From: Plicaturopsis crispa FD-325 SS-3
Lineage: Eukaryota > Basidiomycota > Agaricomycetes > Amylocorticiales > Amylocorticiaceae
Direction of reading: 5' to 3'
Assembly (NCBI GenBank): GCA_000827205.1
Contig: KN832564.1
Coordinates: 281,470-345,469, forward strand
Length of the DNA stretch: 64,000 nucleotides
A program made the position numbers and the translations under genes. The notes under the pieces were generated by a model, which was not told where the DNA came from, did not search any database, and worked only from the letters and a program-made list of their open reading frames with translations. Shown one piece after another: positions 48,405-60,073 of this stretch; position 1 is the stretch's first letter; each line of letters begins with the position of its first letter.

Positions 48405-51400
48405 ATGGCCCCCCTTCAGATCGTCGACGTTCGCGTCAATGACCGTCACCACGACGCTGTGTCCGAGAACAACATCCCGCTGCAAATCCTTGAGGGCCTC
48501 GCTCAGCCAGTTGGGCAGAAAACGCTCCCTACGATGCTGTTATATGACGAGCGCGGCCTGAAATTATACGACGATATCACTACACACGCCCCAGAGTACT
48601 ACCTCTTCGCCGCTGAAGAAGAAATCTTGAAGAACCATGCGGACGAGATCGTTTCGGTCATGCACTCGCATGATAGCGAGGACAGCGTGCGAGACGAGAT
48701 CATACTGGAGCTTGGGGCGGGGTGAGCTTTGGCCCTTTTTAGCCGCTGAAGCGCACTGACGAAATCCCCACCCTCTCCAGTGCTCTGCGCAAGACGTCCC
48801 ATATCCTTAGGGCATTAGCTCGCTCGGTTAGTGTCCCCGCTACGCCAGCCCCCATCAAGTACTATGCCCTCGATTTGGAAGAGCGTGAACTCAAGCGGTG
48901 CCTGACGGATATGGCGAACTCCGACCTCGGCCCGCTCCTCGAAGGCAAAGTCGACACCATGGGAATGTGGGGGACGTACGACGATGGACTCAAATTCCTG
49001 AAAGAGGGTGGTCTGCGCGGACGCGATACAAGCACCCTGAGCACCGCTTCCGAGTCCTACAAGCTTGAGGGGAAGCAGAACAGAGATACTTCACCCAATT
49101 CTATCAATTCAGTACCGTCTGATTCGACATCCCACTCATCGAGAACTGCGCTCTCCACGCCAGACGCCGCTCAGCCCCCTCTCCACATCATGTTCCTCGG
49201 ATCGTCTCTGGGGAATTTTGACCGTCGCGGCGGCACAGATTTCCTTCGCTCCTTGCCGCTGCGTGCGGGCGCTGGCGACACGCTCTTGATCGGTTTGGAC
49301 CACGACAATGACCCCGCCAAGATCGAAACAGCGTACGACGACGAGAAGGGCTACACCAAGAAATTCATCATGAACGGTCTGACGGGTGCAGGTAGAGCGC
49401 TTGGCGACGATCATCTCTTCGACGAGGAGAAGTGGGACTATGTTGGGAGATACAACGTGCAAGAGCGTAAGTTTGGACCTTATTCTCCCGCAATAAACTC
49501 ACACTAACACTATCTACAGGATACCACGAAGCATACTACAAATCTAGATGCGCCCATACGATTGCCGATCCTTCTAGCCAGACTGAGATATCGTTCGTTG
49601 CCGACGAATTAGTCAAGGTCGAGGTATCTTACAAGGTATGTGGGATGGTATCTCAAGCATGAAGCTCGCTCATGAAGAGAAATAGTACTCCGAAGTCGAT
49701 GTCCATACGTTGTTCACAAATGCGAACCTACGGCCTATCCAACGTTGGACCGATAGCGCCTCACAATACTCGCTGTGGCTCCTTGAACGCCCCCCTTTCA
49801 TGTTCCCTCTGCTCTCTTCTCCGAGTGCATCTACGGACTCAGTCATCAGGCCCCTGAAGCGCGGCTATTCTTCCTCACCCTTCGGCGTGCCCTCCGTACA
49901 GGATTGGCAGAATTTGTGGACGCTATGGAGTTTTATCACTTTGCGTATGATCCCTCCGTCGATGCTATTCCAGAAGCCTATCGACTTGCGCCACATCTGT
50001 CTATTCTACCTCGGCCATATTCCCACTTTCCTCGACATCCACCTGTCAAGGCTTCTCGACGAGCCCAACACAGAGCCGGAAAACTTCAAGTACATCTTCG
50101 AGCGAGGGATTGATCCCAACGTCGACGACCCTACTCAGTGCCACCCGCACTCGGAGGTACCCCAAGCCGATGACGAATGGCCAGGGCTCGTCTCCATCCT
50201 AGACTTCCAGTCGCGTGTTCGCGACCGCGTACTCAAGCTCTACAGCGACATTGATTCGAACAAACGACCGTTGACCCGGAAGATGGGGCGAGTGTTATTC
50301 ATGACCTACGAGCACGAAGCTCTTCACGCCGAGGTATGCAGTCCGCTGTGTCATTCAGACGTGTGGTTGCTGATCTCCAACGCTATGCCTACTGCAGACT
50401 CTTCTATACATGCTGCTCCAGCGTGCGGGCAGCGGTACACTCCCTCCGTCTGGGTTCACGCCGCCCCCTTGGGAGTCACTCAGCTCCAAGTGGGATGCCT
50501 TCCCGGAGCTTGCTACCGAATCGGTCACTCTCGGCCCCGCGACAGTCTCGTTGGGGCACGACGACTTCGAGGCCAACGACGAAGATCCCGAAAAGGCGCT
50601 CGATGTCGACGGCCACGCATTCGGGTGGGACAACGAGAGCCCCCGAAGGGATGTGCACGTTGCCGAGTTCCGCATCGACTGGAGGCCGGTGACCAACGGT
50701 CAGTTTTATGAGTTTTATAAAGGTGAAGGAAAGGACAAAGTCCAGCTCCCGGCCAGCTGGGTCGAAACGCCCGAGGGGATGCAGGTATGTATCATGACTA
50801 CAAGCTAAGGGCATTGTGGATCTCTGACCATTTGCAGGTCCGCACACCTTATGGACCAGTTCCCCTCAAAATTGCTTACAAGTGGCCTATCATGACGTCG
50901 TACAATAATCTATGTGAGTGCATTTTCACGGCTTGTCGACTTGCCTCCCTGACGTGCTTCATAGCGACGTACGCGATGGTCAAGGGTGGACGCATCCCGA
51001 CTGAACCTGAGCTTCGTCTCTTCCTCGACAAGTTCGAATCAGGGTATGAAGGCGGTGCTAATGTCGGTTTCCGAAACTGGCACCCCATTCCGTACGTCTC
51101 TGTTGCGTCGCATTATCTGTATCTCGGAGCTGATCATGCATGGGTTGTAACAGAGCGACGACTGGAGGGGGGAGCGATGGTGGCAGGGGCCACAATGGGG
51201 GCGTGTGGGAGTGGACGTCGACTGTCTTCGACGATTATGAGGGTTTCGAGCCGTCAAAATTATACCCTGGGTACGCGCCCCTCAACTTTGCGGCCTCTTT
51301 TGTTAACTTGACATCTTTATTATAGATACTCTGCGGACTTCTTTGACAAGACGCATCAGACTGTGGTATGTCTCTTCGTATTGCAGCTTCGGGAGTTAGA

Positions 51401-51545
51401 AAGCTGAAGCATATGTTTTTAGCTCGGTGGTTCGTACGCCACAATCCCACGTATCACAGAGCGTCGGTCGGTTCGTAACTGGTACCAGAAGAACTACCCC
51501 TACCCATGGATAGGTGCTAGGGTCGCGTACGACATTCCGCAGTGA
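48405..51545 (+). CDS. EGT1: Ergothioneine synthase Egt1 (methyltransferase plus sulfoxide synthase)
   Basis: Egt1 trimethylates histidine to hercynine and then joins it to cysteine with oxygen, the first steps to the antioxidant ergothioneine. The N-terminal SAM methyltransferase part (EgtD-like) shows TMLLYDERGLKLYDDIT, APEYYLFAAEEEIL, ILELGAG, MFLGSSLGNFDR, LLIGLDHDNDP, YNVQERYHEAYYKS. The middle DinB-like iron-binding part has the HxxxHxE motif (YEHEALHAE). The C-terminal FGE-like sulfoxide synthase part shows WRPVTNGQFYEFY, RIPTEPELRLFLDKFE, GGVWEWTSTVFDDYEGF, LGGSYATIPR and RNWYQKNYPYPWIGARVAYD. This fused form is the known fungal arrangement. Small introns cut both halves. The start at 48405 gives MAPLQIVDVR. 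It converges with the gelsolin gene at 124 bp. A separate Egt2 lyase is not in this window. Confidence 0.95.
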
Positions 51546-51669
51546 GTACGACACCCATGGTTAATCGTGCTTCAAGCATATGTACACACAATGTAATTGT
51601 ACGAATCAAACCCCATCTCCAAGAATGTGTGTACTGTCATATATAGACCAAAACAATACATGGTTTTAT

Positions 51670-53148
51670 TTATATCGTTCGCGACGCGAGTGCTTGTAGG
51701 AACGACGCCGGCTCCCTTCCCTCATTAAACTTCACGATGCTGACGGCCGGCTCAACATCTTCTCCCCTCTTTTGCTTCTCGTATAGATAGGTCTGCGCGT
51801 ACTGCATGGCCAGTCGCCGCTCGTTTAGTGAAGCCTCCTTTCCGATCCAGACGTATACGGTAGGGTGCGTCGAGTTCGAAGAATCGTCCAAAACGAAGGC
51901 GTCCAGTGAAGATAGAGAGTCGGACGTTGGTGCGCTTATCGATTGGAAAGTGACCTCCCCAGAAGCATCCGAGAGCTGGAAAAGAGTGGGCTGTGTGTTC
52001 GTTTGGGACTTCGTCCGAGGATCAACTGTGTGTACGTTCTCTCCGAATTCAGCGAGGAATACTCCGGCACCGGATTGCCCCTCATCTGATGCATATGCGT
52101 CAATGTTGCATGCGGATGGACGCATGAAAGGCAAGGCGTACCAAAGACAGTGACTTCGCATTGTCCATCTCTGTCGGCGGTCAACATTTGCACAAACTCG
52201 GCGGCCTTGAATTTCTCTTTTCCTAAGCTTGCTTTGGTATTGAATTGCAAAATCTTGTTTCCCTTGTCTAGAACGTATACATCGCCTTCGATCAAGCTTG
52301 AGGCCGCCGCCGCGACCTGATGAACAACGAGGTTTTTCCCGGAGAGGTTGACCCTGTACAACCTGTGGAGATCGAGAGGCGGTTTGGTGGAGACATGATG
52401 GAAGCCGGTCGCGACACCCCCGTGAAGGCTTATAAAGCGCGGGAAGTATGACAAGAAGCGGGGGGATTCGAAGCTCTGTACTTCTCTGTATTGGACAGGA
52501 AGACCCTGCAGATCTAAGCGTTCAGAGTTGATCAAACGCAAACGCAATGAAAGCCAAGAGTAGCGCGTACGGTCATCCAGTTCCACGGTTTTATAGGCCG
52601 CGGTTCCTGCTTCGTCTTGACTGGTGTTCTCTCCTAACCAGAAATGCAGATCGTAGGACAGCGTCTCGGATTCAGGATCCTTTTTATACGTCTGGCCCCG
52701 ATTATTAGCGCGAATACGACGGGAAGTAGTTCAGTCGACTTGCATGCAAAACGATATACGAGTCGCCGTCATAGAATGATCCCAGGCGCTCCTTGGGCCA
52801 ATCGACGACATGAAACTTCTCGATCCGCCAGACTTCAAGTCCCGGGGTCTGTCCGCACCGATCCCAGGCCTTCTCCTTGTCCCCGGCTTCCTCGCGGACG
52901 CGCTTTTCTAGCTGTAAAGCGCAAAACGCAATCAATAAGGGCTGCGGCTTCGACGCGAGCTGCATACATCGGACCCAAGGAGCGCGATGTTCGTGTCTTG
53001 GATATCGTATCTAATCGGCTTCGTCAATGTAGCCATTATTGTGTGATGTCGTTAACAGTTGCGAGACGTGATATGGGCTGCTGCTGTAGACAGTATTCTG
53101 AGTGAATGGGTGCGATGAAGGAGCTTGTGGAGCCTGGGCCGGTAGCAT
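51670..53148 (-). CDS. Gelsolin/severin-like actin-severing protein
   Basis: Gelsolin-repeat proteins cap and cut actin filaments under calcium control. Exons give YDIQDTNIALLGSDLEKRV, a first repeat (VWRIEKFHVVDWPKERLG, FYDGDSYIVLH, YKKDPESETLSYDLHFWLG, TSQDEAGTAAYKTVELDD), PVQYREVQSFESPRFLSYF, a second repeat (LYRVNLSGKNLVVHQV, EGDVYVLDKGNKILQF), and a third (LFQLSDASGEVTFQ, LDAFVLDDS, TVYVWIGKEASLNER). Three repeats make it severin/fragmin size, about 370-390 residues. The first intron of this region (52692-52743) uses a GC donor. The first exon is less certain; a TATA box at 53231-53237 favours the Met at 53148 over the one at 53202. Confidence 0.88.
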
Positions 53149-53230
53149 TGTGCCAGACACTGCCACTGCCACTGACGATGAACGGCGTCCAAACCCAATC
53201 ATCCGGCGATCAACCCGCTGAGATCTGGCG

Positions 53231-53237
53231 ATTTATA
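53231..53237 (-). promoter_or_regulatory. TATA box of the gelsolin gene
   Basis: TATAAAT on the minus strand. It lies 83 bp before the Met at 53148 but only 29 bp before the upstream Met at 53202, which would then fall at the expected transcription start. Confidence 0.45.
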
Positions 53238-53399
53238 GCAGCACCCAAGCAGCACCGAAAGATAAGATCCATTTCGTACACGCAACACAGTCAAAGCAAA
53301 TCAGGGTCAGCGCTAGGTAGAAAAAAACGAGTTCAGCAAGACGGCAATGATAGCAAGCAAGAGACGCTGATATCACCAGAACTCGCCGCTGTCCTCGCG

Positions 53400-55674
53400 T
53401 CAAAATACATCCTCGCTCAAAACACTGTTGTCCCCATCTCCATCCTCCGAATCGCCATATAGTCGCAATTCAAAGACGTCTTCTCCGCCCTCCTGCCGTA
53501 GTATCCTAGAGAGATGTGAGAGATGTCGTCTATTTCAGTGTACAGGACACGTACTCGTCAAAAAGTGCGATGGTGGATACATCATCTTCCGTGTCCCCAG
53601 ATTCGTCGCTGACGAGCGCCCGAAGCAAGTGACGACGGTCTGTGGGGTTGGAGTCGGGGAGTCTTCGTGTCTCGGTGGGCGTTTTCGAGAAGGTTGAACA
53701 GCATGGGGAGGCTGGCGTTGGGCTGTGGAGAACGATGTGTCTCTCTACGCCGGCCGTCACTATGTGGGGCATGTGCGGATGTATTAACACCGAGTTGACG
53801 ATCGAGTTATGGCCTACAGTTCAAAGCGTGCTTCTATAAGCTGCTTCATCGATGTAAAATGGGACCGACTAACCGCCTAACCGGGATATCGGCGTGTCCA
53901 ACTCGACCGGGACGCATAGTGATGAGGACGAAGTATCAGTGTATGCTAATGTGACCAGGAATGAGCCAGCAGACAGAGGCAACATTTTATTACTTACCAA
54001 TGCTCGATTTGTCTTGAAGAATTCGAGTGGCCCACCCATCCGCGTCCATTTCATCGCGAGACCCGGTGAGGAAAGGGATCGAGGGTATTCGCCAAATATA
54101 TCCGCGGAAATCGTCTGATCCTGCCGAGTAGAATTGGTCTTCGTCGAGTCCTGGTCCTCCGAAAGATCCATGCTAAATGAAGCATTCATATGCGTACATG
54201 CATTCGAAGTGGTGAATGGGTGCTCACTTTCATCGTGGAGGCATTTTCATACGTCCTGTTGCCGTCAGCTCCTGACACAGCCGGAGTGCCATCCGGGAGA
54301 TTTTTGCCGCTACACGTAGCAATAGGTTGCGAATCCGACAGTGCATAGATTGCAGGGGTATGATACTACGGAGGGCGAATTCTTAGGTGCACGAAAGACA
54401 GAGGGGTCACACTCACGAGAAAAGTTGCGGCCAGCTTTTGCCCTTGATCGCGAGAAGCTCAGTGTGGGCACCAGACCTTTCAATGCGTCCTACCTTCACG
54501 ATCCCAAACTATGCTGCTGACCTCGGGATTGCTTCGTTTATGGCCCCTCACCAGCAACGTATGATACTATATATTATGCGTTTAGTGGGAGGAGGCCAGA
54601 TATACATGTTGACCTACTTGGAGGACGGTCCCTGACCCCGCTCGCTGGGTACGAGAGCCAAACGCCATACGAGTGTCGCGAAGGCAGAGCCTTCCACGAT
54701 GATCGCTGGTTGCAAAGATATGTTCCATGACGGGATGCATCCGCACGCCCGTAACCTCAGCCTCCAGCTGGAGTGTGCCTTGCGCCCGGGTCATTGTACT
54801 CTCCGCTCTGCAATCGTGCAGCAAAATGCTGCCATCCTCGCTAGAATGCCACAATCAGTTGAAGGAGTCAGATATTTAACAGTGATCGGTCAACACTTGC
54901 CTGCCACTCATGAAGACCTCATCTTGCACAGAGTGACATGATATATCACGTATGCTGTCCTGGCAAAGAACACGCATCAGCTGAGGACTTATCGGAGGTG
55001 CTATCCACACTGACCGTGTGTTGATCGAATACCGAAACGATGGAAGACGAGGGGTCTTGAGCTCCTGCCCGTGAAAGGTCGTACTTAACAATCCTGTCAT
55101 CTGTCCCTCCGCTATCCGGATTGTCATTACATAGCGACAATCCATTTCGAAAATTTAACGCTCACGAATGCAAGTATCGGTTTGTGGCCGAAAAGGCTAG
55201 CGAAAAGATGTTTCCCTGAGCAGGCATAAAGTAAGGCGAAGTCCAGAGTCTACAAGACCACCTACCAGGGGCCCTTCAAAGTGAGGGCACATCGACGGAG
55301 AGTCCTCTATATTTTCTTGGTGAAAATCCCAGAGCCGTATCTTCAAATCTATCGACTCATGGCAAGCTCAAAGTCGCCGTCTGGTTGAACGCGAACGTAT
55401 GGAACTCACCGTCTCCGCCGCTAGCCAGCCACCTTCCATCTCCGGAGGAGAACGCGAGAGCGTTCACGCAGGACGTGTGCACCGAAAGCTTCCTGCGGGT
55501 CGGTCAGCGCGTATGCCCGCGAGGAGTTCGCGTTCGAGGCGAAGTTCGCTCTGAACAAAACGACCTTGAGTACGGGAAGCCTCTCTTGAAGTAGTCTCTG
55601 ATGATATCTTCTCGTGCTCGACTGTATGGTAACAAAGCATTATTGACATGCATTCGTGCATCATGAAAAGACAT
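53400..55674 (-). CDS. WD40-repeat protein, DCAF5/WDR22-like
   Basis: WD40 proteins of this kind act as adaptors, for example for Cul4-DDB1 ubiquitin ligases. Exon 1 starts at 55674 (MSFHDARMHVNNALLPYSRA) and joins through an intron at CCGTACTCAAG to KLSVHTSCVNALAFSSGD. Repeats follow: GRWLASGGDG, LKIRLWDFHQ, IFSLAFSATNRYLHSGGTDD, RIVKYDLSRAG, DSIRDISCHSVQDEVFMSGS, EDGSILLHDCRAE, VTGVRMHPVMEHIFATSDHR, GRLCLRDTRMAFG. A later exon block carries DISADIFGEYP-like and ILPHIVTAGVERHIVLHS text, and the tail is acidic (GDSEDGDGDNSVLSEDVF). The exon joins in the middle were followed by similarity, not fully by phase. The DCAF5 assignment is moderate; a general WD40 call is certain. The first 230 bp of this gene are copied at 57850-58080. 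Confidence 0.8.
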
Positions 55675-56200
55675 GGTGGTAGACACGGTAGAGTGGTAGA
55701 GGTCCGAAGAATGTGCTCAGCCTAGCGCGTCATCAGGTCAACGTCAGGGGAGTCGATCCCGATTGAGCTACTTTTGAGCTCCGTGGCATTGCAAGTTGTG
55801 AGTTGAAACTCTTCGTCCACTGCTTAACAAGCTCTTCCCTGCTTGAAACTCGATACGATACAAGAAAAGAACAAGGAAGGTTTCGGTGAGTTATCGTCTA
55901 CACGGAAGCGTACGTATGCTCACGGCGCGAATTGTTTTCTTTCCAGCTCATACGCTAAGATACTATAGAGCTGTAGCTGCCACACTGTAGCTAGCTGCTG
56001 AATAAGTCGGCGTCGCTCGTGGGGCTGACGTGGCCCACTCCGCTCTCCGACAGGCTTGCTCACCGAAACGATAGACGTACTCTAACCTCCCAGAAATGTA
56101 TAAATGTGCGTACTCTCGAACGCAAAACCCCACCCAGAGATCACTGTCATCTATTTGCTCTACCGCCTAACTACTCATCATCAAATTTACTCCATCCACC
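55675..56200. other. Divergent promoter region of WD40 gene and reductase paralogue 3
   Basis: 526 bp, duplicated at about 58081-58559. It includes a TATA box for paralogue 3. No gene supported. Confidence 0.55.
56098..56106 (+). promoter_or_regulatory. TATA box of aldo/keto reductase paralogue 3
   Basis: TGTATAAAT about 95 bp before the start codon, conserved in unit B at 58444-58452 within the block CCCAGAAATGTATAAAT. Confidence 0.6.
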
Positions 56201-57699
56201 ATGTCCCCTACCAGCCTGCCCACGCGCAAGATCGGAGACTCTGACGTCTCTGCCATTGGTTTCGGCGCGATGGGTCTGTCTGCCTTCTACGGGAAGGCCG
56301 CCTCTGACGCGGAACGTCTTGGCGTACGTACACCCGTCTATCCACCTCTCGGCGGCGCAATGCTAAATAATTATCTATACCGCAGTTCCTCGACACCGTA
56401 TACGCGAGAGGGTGCACGTTCTGGGACACCGCAGACGCGTACCACGACAACGAGGATCTCATAGGCAAATGGTGCGCAACTACTGCGAGGCCGCGAGGGT
56501 ACGACTTTGGATTGATTGAATTTGTTGCGCGCAGGTTCAAGCGCAGCGGGAAACGCAACGAGATCTTCCTGGCGACCAAGTTTGGGTTCACGCCCGACAA
56601 AGAGAAGCTGATCACCGGCGATCCTGAATACGTTAGGGCCGCCTTTGCGAAGTCGATCGCTCGGCTCGGAGTCGAGTCGGTGGATTTGTATTATGCGCAC
56701 AGGTGTGTTGGCCGTAAATGTTCACGCACGTCGCACTTAAGCCTAACGAACTTGCCTACGCAGAACCGACGTGACCATTCCTATCGAGGTATTTACATCC
56801 ATCTCACGCGCTCTTGAACACTCGATTAAAGGTGCCCGTGCAGAAAACCGTAGCTGCCATGGCCGAGCTCGTCAAGTCAGTTCCTTCATTTACAACTCAC
56901 ATCTATCGAGCACTGACACGCACGCACAGGGCCGGTAAAGTGAAATACCTGGGGCTGTCCGAGTGCTCCGCGAATACCCTCCGCCGCGCGCACGCCGTAC
57001 ACCCGATCGCAGCGATCCAGGTCGAGTACTCGCCTTTCACGCTCGACATCGAGGACGAGAAGATCGCCGTGCTGAAGACCGCGCGCGAGCTCGGCGTGGC
57101 GATCATCGCGTACTCGCCCCTCGGCCGCGGGCTCATCACCGGCCAATACGTGAGCTGCATGTGCATATCAGCAGCTCTGAACCTAGCTCACACGAACGCA
57201 CACAGAAATCGGTAGACGACTTCGAGGCGGACGACTTTAGGCGTGTGGTGCCGAGGTGAGTGCCTTTGTGTGCACTCTGGATTATCCCATCTCGGCCGCT
57301 GACTTGTGGTAACTTATGCAGGTACCAGAACGAGAACTTCCCGAACATCCTCAAGCTCGCGGATGGGCTGAAGAAGGTGGGCGTGAAGCACGGGGCGACG
57401 GCGGGTCAGGTCGCCATCGCGTGGCTCCTCGCCCAAGGCCCGGACGTGATCCCCATCCCCGGCACGCGCCAAGTCAAGGTACGCCTAAACCGCTCCCACC
57501 TCGAATAACCATACTTATCGCATTTTGACTGCAGTACCTCGACGAGAACCTCGGCGCGCTCAAAGTGGTGCTGACTCCCGAAGACCTTGCCGAGGTGCGC
57601 GCGCTCGCGCTAGAGGCGGATGGTGCGAACAAAGACTTCCCGAGGTACCCGGAGTACATGGTGGCAACCCTGTTTCCCGAATCGCCCGCGCTTGTCTAA
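56201..57699 (+). CDS. Aldo/keto reductase, YakC/AKR13-like, paralogue 3
   Basis: Same family and intron plan as paralogues 1 and 2. Blocks seen are [40 protein letters not shown] (Asp and Tyr), [13 protein letters not shown] (Lys), VDLYYAHR (His), [69 protein letters not shown], and an end of [10 protein letters not shown]. Catalytic residues are intact and the start and stop are clean, so it looks functional. It is the left copy of a tandem duplication. Bases 56985-57133 are identical to 59349-59497 in paralogue 4, including silent sites. Confidence 0.93.
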
Positions 57700-57849
57700 A
57701 CCTCGACGTATGCTCACTCTGTGTGCTCCGAGCCTGCTTCTTGAAAGAAATTTAATCATGCGTTCATGACACATGTGTCAATATATAGAAATCCACACCC
57801 ATCGATTGCCATGAGATTTACAATAGGTATTCGCGTCGTACACAGTCCG

Positions 57850-58080
57850 CGCCAGTAAGAGTTCACGCAGGACGCTGCAGGACGTGTGCACCGACAGTTT
57901 CCTGTGAGTTGGCCAGCGCGTATGCCCGCGAGGACTCGATGTGAATTTCGCTCTAGTAAACGAACCGACCTTCAAGTTGAGTGCAGAAAGTTTCTTTCAA
58001 AGTCTCTGCCGATATGTTCTCGCGCTCGATTGTATAGGTTTAGAGGAGTATTGGCACGCGTACTTGGATCGCTGGCAGGA
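57850..58080 (-). pseudogene. Truncated copy of the 5' end of the WD40 gene
   Basis: A minus-strand match to the start of the WD40 gene at 55674: first exon, intron and the opening of exon 2, where the peptide RKLSVHTSC can still be read, as in the intact gene. It stops soon after. The remainder of the gene was never copied, so this is a by-product of the tandem duplication rather than a gene that decayed in place. Exon 1 of the copy has diverged (for example SHGNR-like frames), showing no constraint. Confidence 0.75.
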
Positions 58081-58443
58081 AATACATGGTGGTACTTCAA
58101 GTTAGAGGTCCGCGGAACCTTATACCCCCTACAGCGTCAGGGGGTTAAATCCCGATCGAGCCACATTCAAACTCCGCGGCATTGCATGTTGTTTGTAAGT
58201 TGAAACCCTTCCACTTTCCTTCAAACGCGATACAAGTGGTACAGTACCCAAACAGTACCATTGCACCACGGCCCCCGTGAGTTATCGTCTACACGTACAT
58301 GCCCTCACCTCACCCGTGATGTCTCCAGCTCGTACTGCAGCCTACTGCACTGTAGCTGAATAATTCGGCGTTATCTGTGGGGCCGCCGTGCCCCACTCCA
58401 CTCTCCGACCGACGCGCTCACCCAAACTACACCCTCCCAGAAA

Positions 58444-58452
58444 TGTATAAAT
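58444..58452 (+). promoter_or_regulatory. TATA box of aldo/keto reductase paralogue 4
   Basis: TGTATAAAT about 108 bp before the start codon, conserved with unit A. Confidence 0.6.
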
Positions 58453-58559
58453 TCTGGCACTATGGAATTCATACTCCTCGCCTCCCAGAATCCACCCATC
58501 CACCACCAAATATCCTCTCTATCACCTAATACCCCATCATCGAATTTTTTCCGCCCACG

Positions 58560-60073
58560 ATGTCCCTCCCGACGCGCAAGATCGGAAACACTAACGTCTC
58601 CGCCATAGGTTTTGGCGCGATGGGTCTGTCCGCCTTCTACGGGAAGGCTGCCTCGGACGAGGAGCGTCTTGACGTGCGTGCATCCCCTTAGCTCTTGGGA
58701 GCACAGTTCTCATCATTTTATTTATGCTATATTTGTGGCTGCAGTTCCTCGACACCGTGTACGCGCGGGGCTGCACGTTCTGGGACACCGCAGACGCATA
58801 CGCCGACAACGAGGACCTCCTTAGGAAATGGTGCGCTCTCGCACAACGCTACACCTTCTTAGCACCAATTCTCACATATCTTTCGCGTAGGTTCAAGCGT
58901 AGCGGGAAGCGCGGCGAGATCTTCCTGGCGACCAAGTTCGGGCACACTCCCAACACTGGGAAGCTGATCACCGGCGACCCCGAGTACGTCCAGGCCGCCT
59001 TCGCGAAGTCGGCCTCCCGGCTCGGCGTCGAGACGGTGGACTTGTATTATGCGCATAGGTATGTCCGCGGCTGTGGATTTACGATGATCAGCGTCGCATG
59101 TATTTATCGACTCACGCAGAACCGATCCTACCGTTCCTATCGAGGTACGTAGGGAACCATCTCACACTTTCTTTCTTAGACTTGCTGTGAACTGAATATT
59201 TTCTGTGCAGAAAACCGTAGGCGCCATGGCCGAACTCGTCAAGTCCGTCTCCCCACCTACCTGAACAATGATCACACACTAACCAGCACACAGGGCGGGC
59301 AAGGTGAAATACCTCGGCCTCTCCGAATGCTCCTCAACCACTCTCCGGCGCGCGCACGCCGTACACCCGATCGCAGCGATCCAGGTCGAGTACTCGCCTT
59401 TCACGCTCGACATCGAGGACGAGAAGATCGCCGTGCTGAAGACCGCGCGCGAGCTCGGCGTGGCGATCATCGCGTACTCGCCCCTCGGCCGCGGGCTTAT
59501 CACTGGGCAATACGTGCGTGTCACCTGACTCACATATCAGCCAAAATTTTATCTTATGGCGCGGACGTGCACAGAAATCGGTAGACGACTTCGAGGCAGG
59601 CGACTTTAGGCGCATGGTGCCACGGCAAGTCCCCCTGATTCCCATTCCATCCCATCGCTGACCAGGGAGGCATATTGACACATGTACAGGTACCAGAACG
59701 AGAACTTCCCGAATATCCTCAAGCTCGCAGACGGGCTCAAACAAGTCGGCGCAAAGCACCGCGCGACGGCGGGGCAGGTCGCGCTCGCGTGGCTCCTCGC
59801 TCAGGGCCCGGACGTCATCCCCATCCCCGGCACGCGTCAAGTCAAGGTGCGCCTACCCTTTCTCTACGTTGCATACGTAGTCCAGAGTCTGACGACGCAC
59901 GTACGCAGTACCTCGACGAGAACCTCGGCGCGCTCAAGGTGAAGTTGACGCCGGAGGATCTGGCGGCGGTGCGCGCGCTAGCGGTGGAGGCGGACGGGGT
60001 GAACAAGGGGCTGCCGCGGTACCCGGCGGCGATGGTGGCGACGCTGTTTCCCGAATCGCCTGCGCTCGTCTGA
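58560..60073 (+). CDS. Aldo/keto reductase, YakC/AKR13-like, paralogue 4
   Basis: Right copy of the tandem pair. Blocks seen are [130 protein letters not shown] and an end of [10 protein letters not shown]. The start is three codons shorter than in paralogues 2 and 3. All tetrad residues are kept. Differences from paralogue 3 cluster near the substrate side (for example DNEDLLRKW for [16 protein letters not shown] for FTPDKEK), so the copies may have separate substrates; this is inference. Confidence 0.93.

Larger units (their letters stand above)
55400..57699. repeat. Tandem segmental duplication, unit A
   Basis: The unit contains the first exon, first intron and start of exon 2 of the WD40 gene (minus), the intergenic promoter region and the whole of reductase paralogue 3. 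Unit B at about 57850-60073 matches it in the same order and orientation. Landmarks in both copies are GCAGGACGTGTGCACCGA, CAGCGCGTATGCCCGCGAGGA, GAGTTATCGTCTACACG and CCCAGAAATGTATAAAT. Confidence 0.85.
57700..58559. other. Intergenic part of duplication unit B
   Basis: 860 bp between paralogues 3 and 4. It starts with the 3' flank of paralogue 3, then the WD40 remnant, then the copied promoter with its TATA box. Confidence 0.7.
57850..60073. repeat. Tandem segmental duplication, unit B
   Basis: Second copy of unit A (about 55400-57699), with the WD40 remnant, promoter and reductase paralogue 4. Noncoding parts have diverged by substitutions and small indels but remain easily alignable. Confidence 0.85.

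Noticed and set aside
55720-58170. tRNA-like or repeat-like text (GGGAGTCGATCCCGATTGAGC and a similar copy near 58141)
   Set aside because: It resembles a B box by chance, but no cloverleaf can be drawn; it is part of the tandem duplication.
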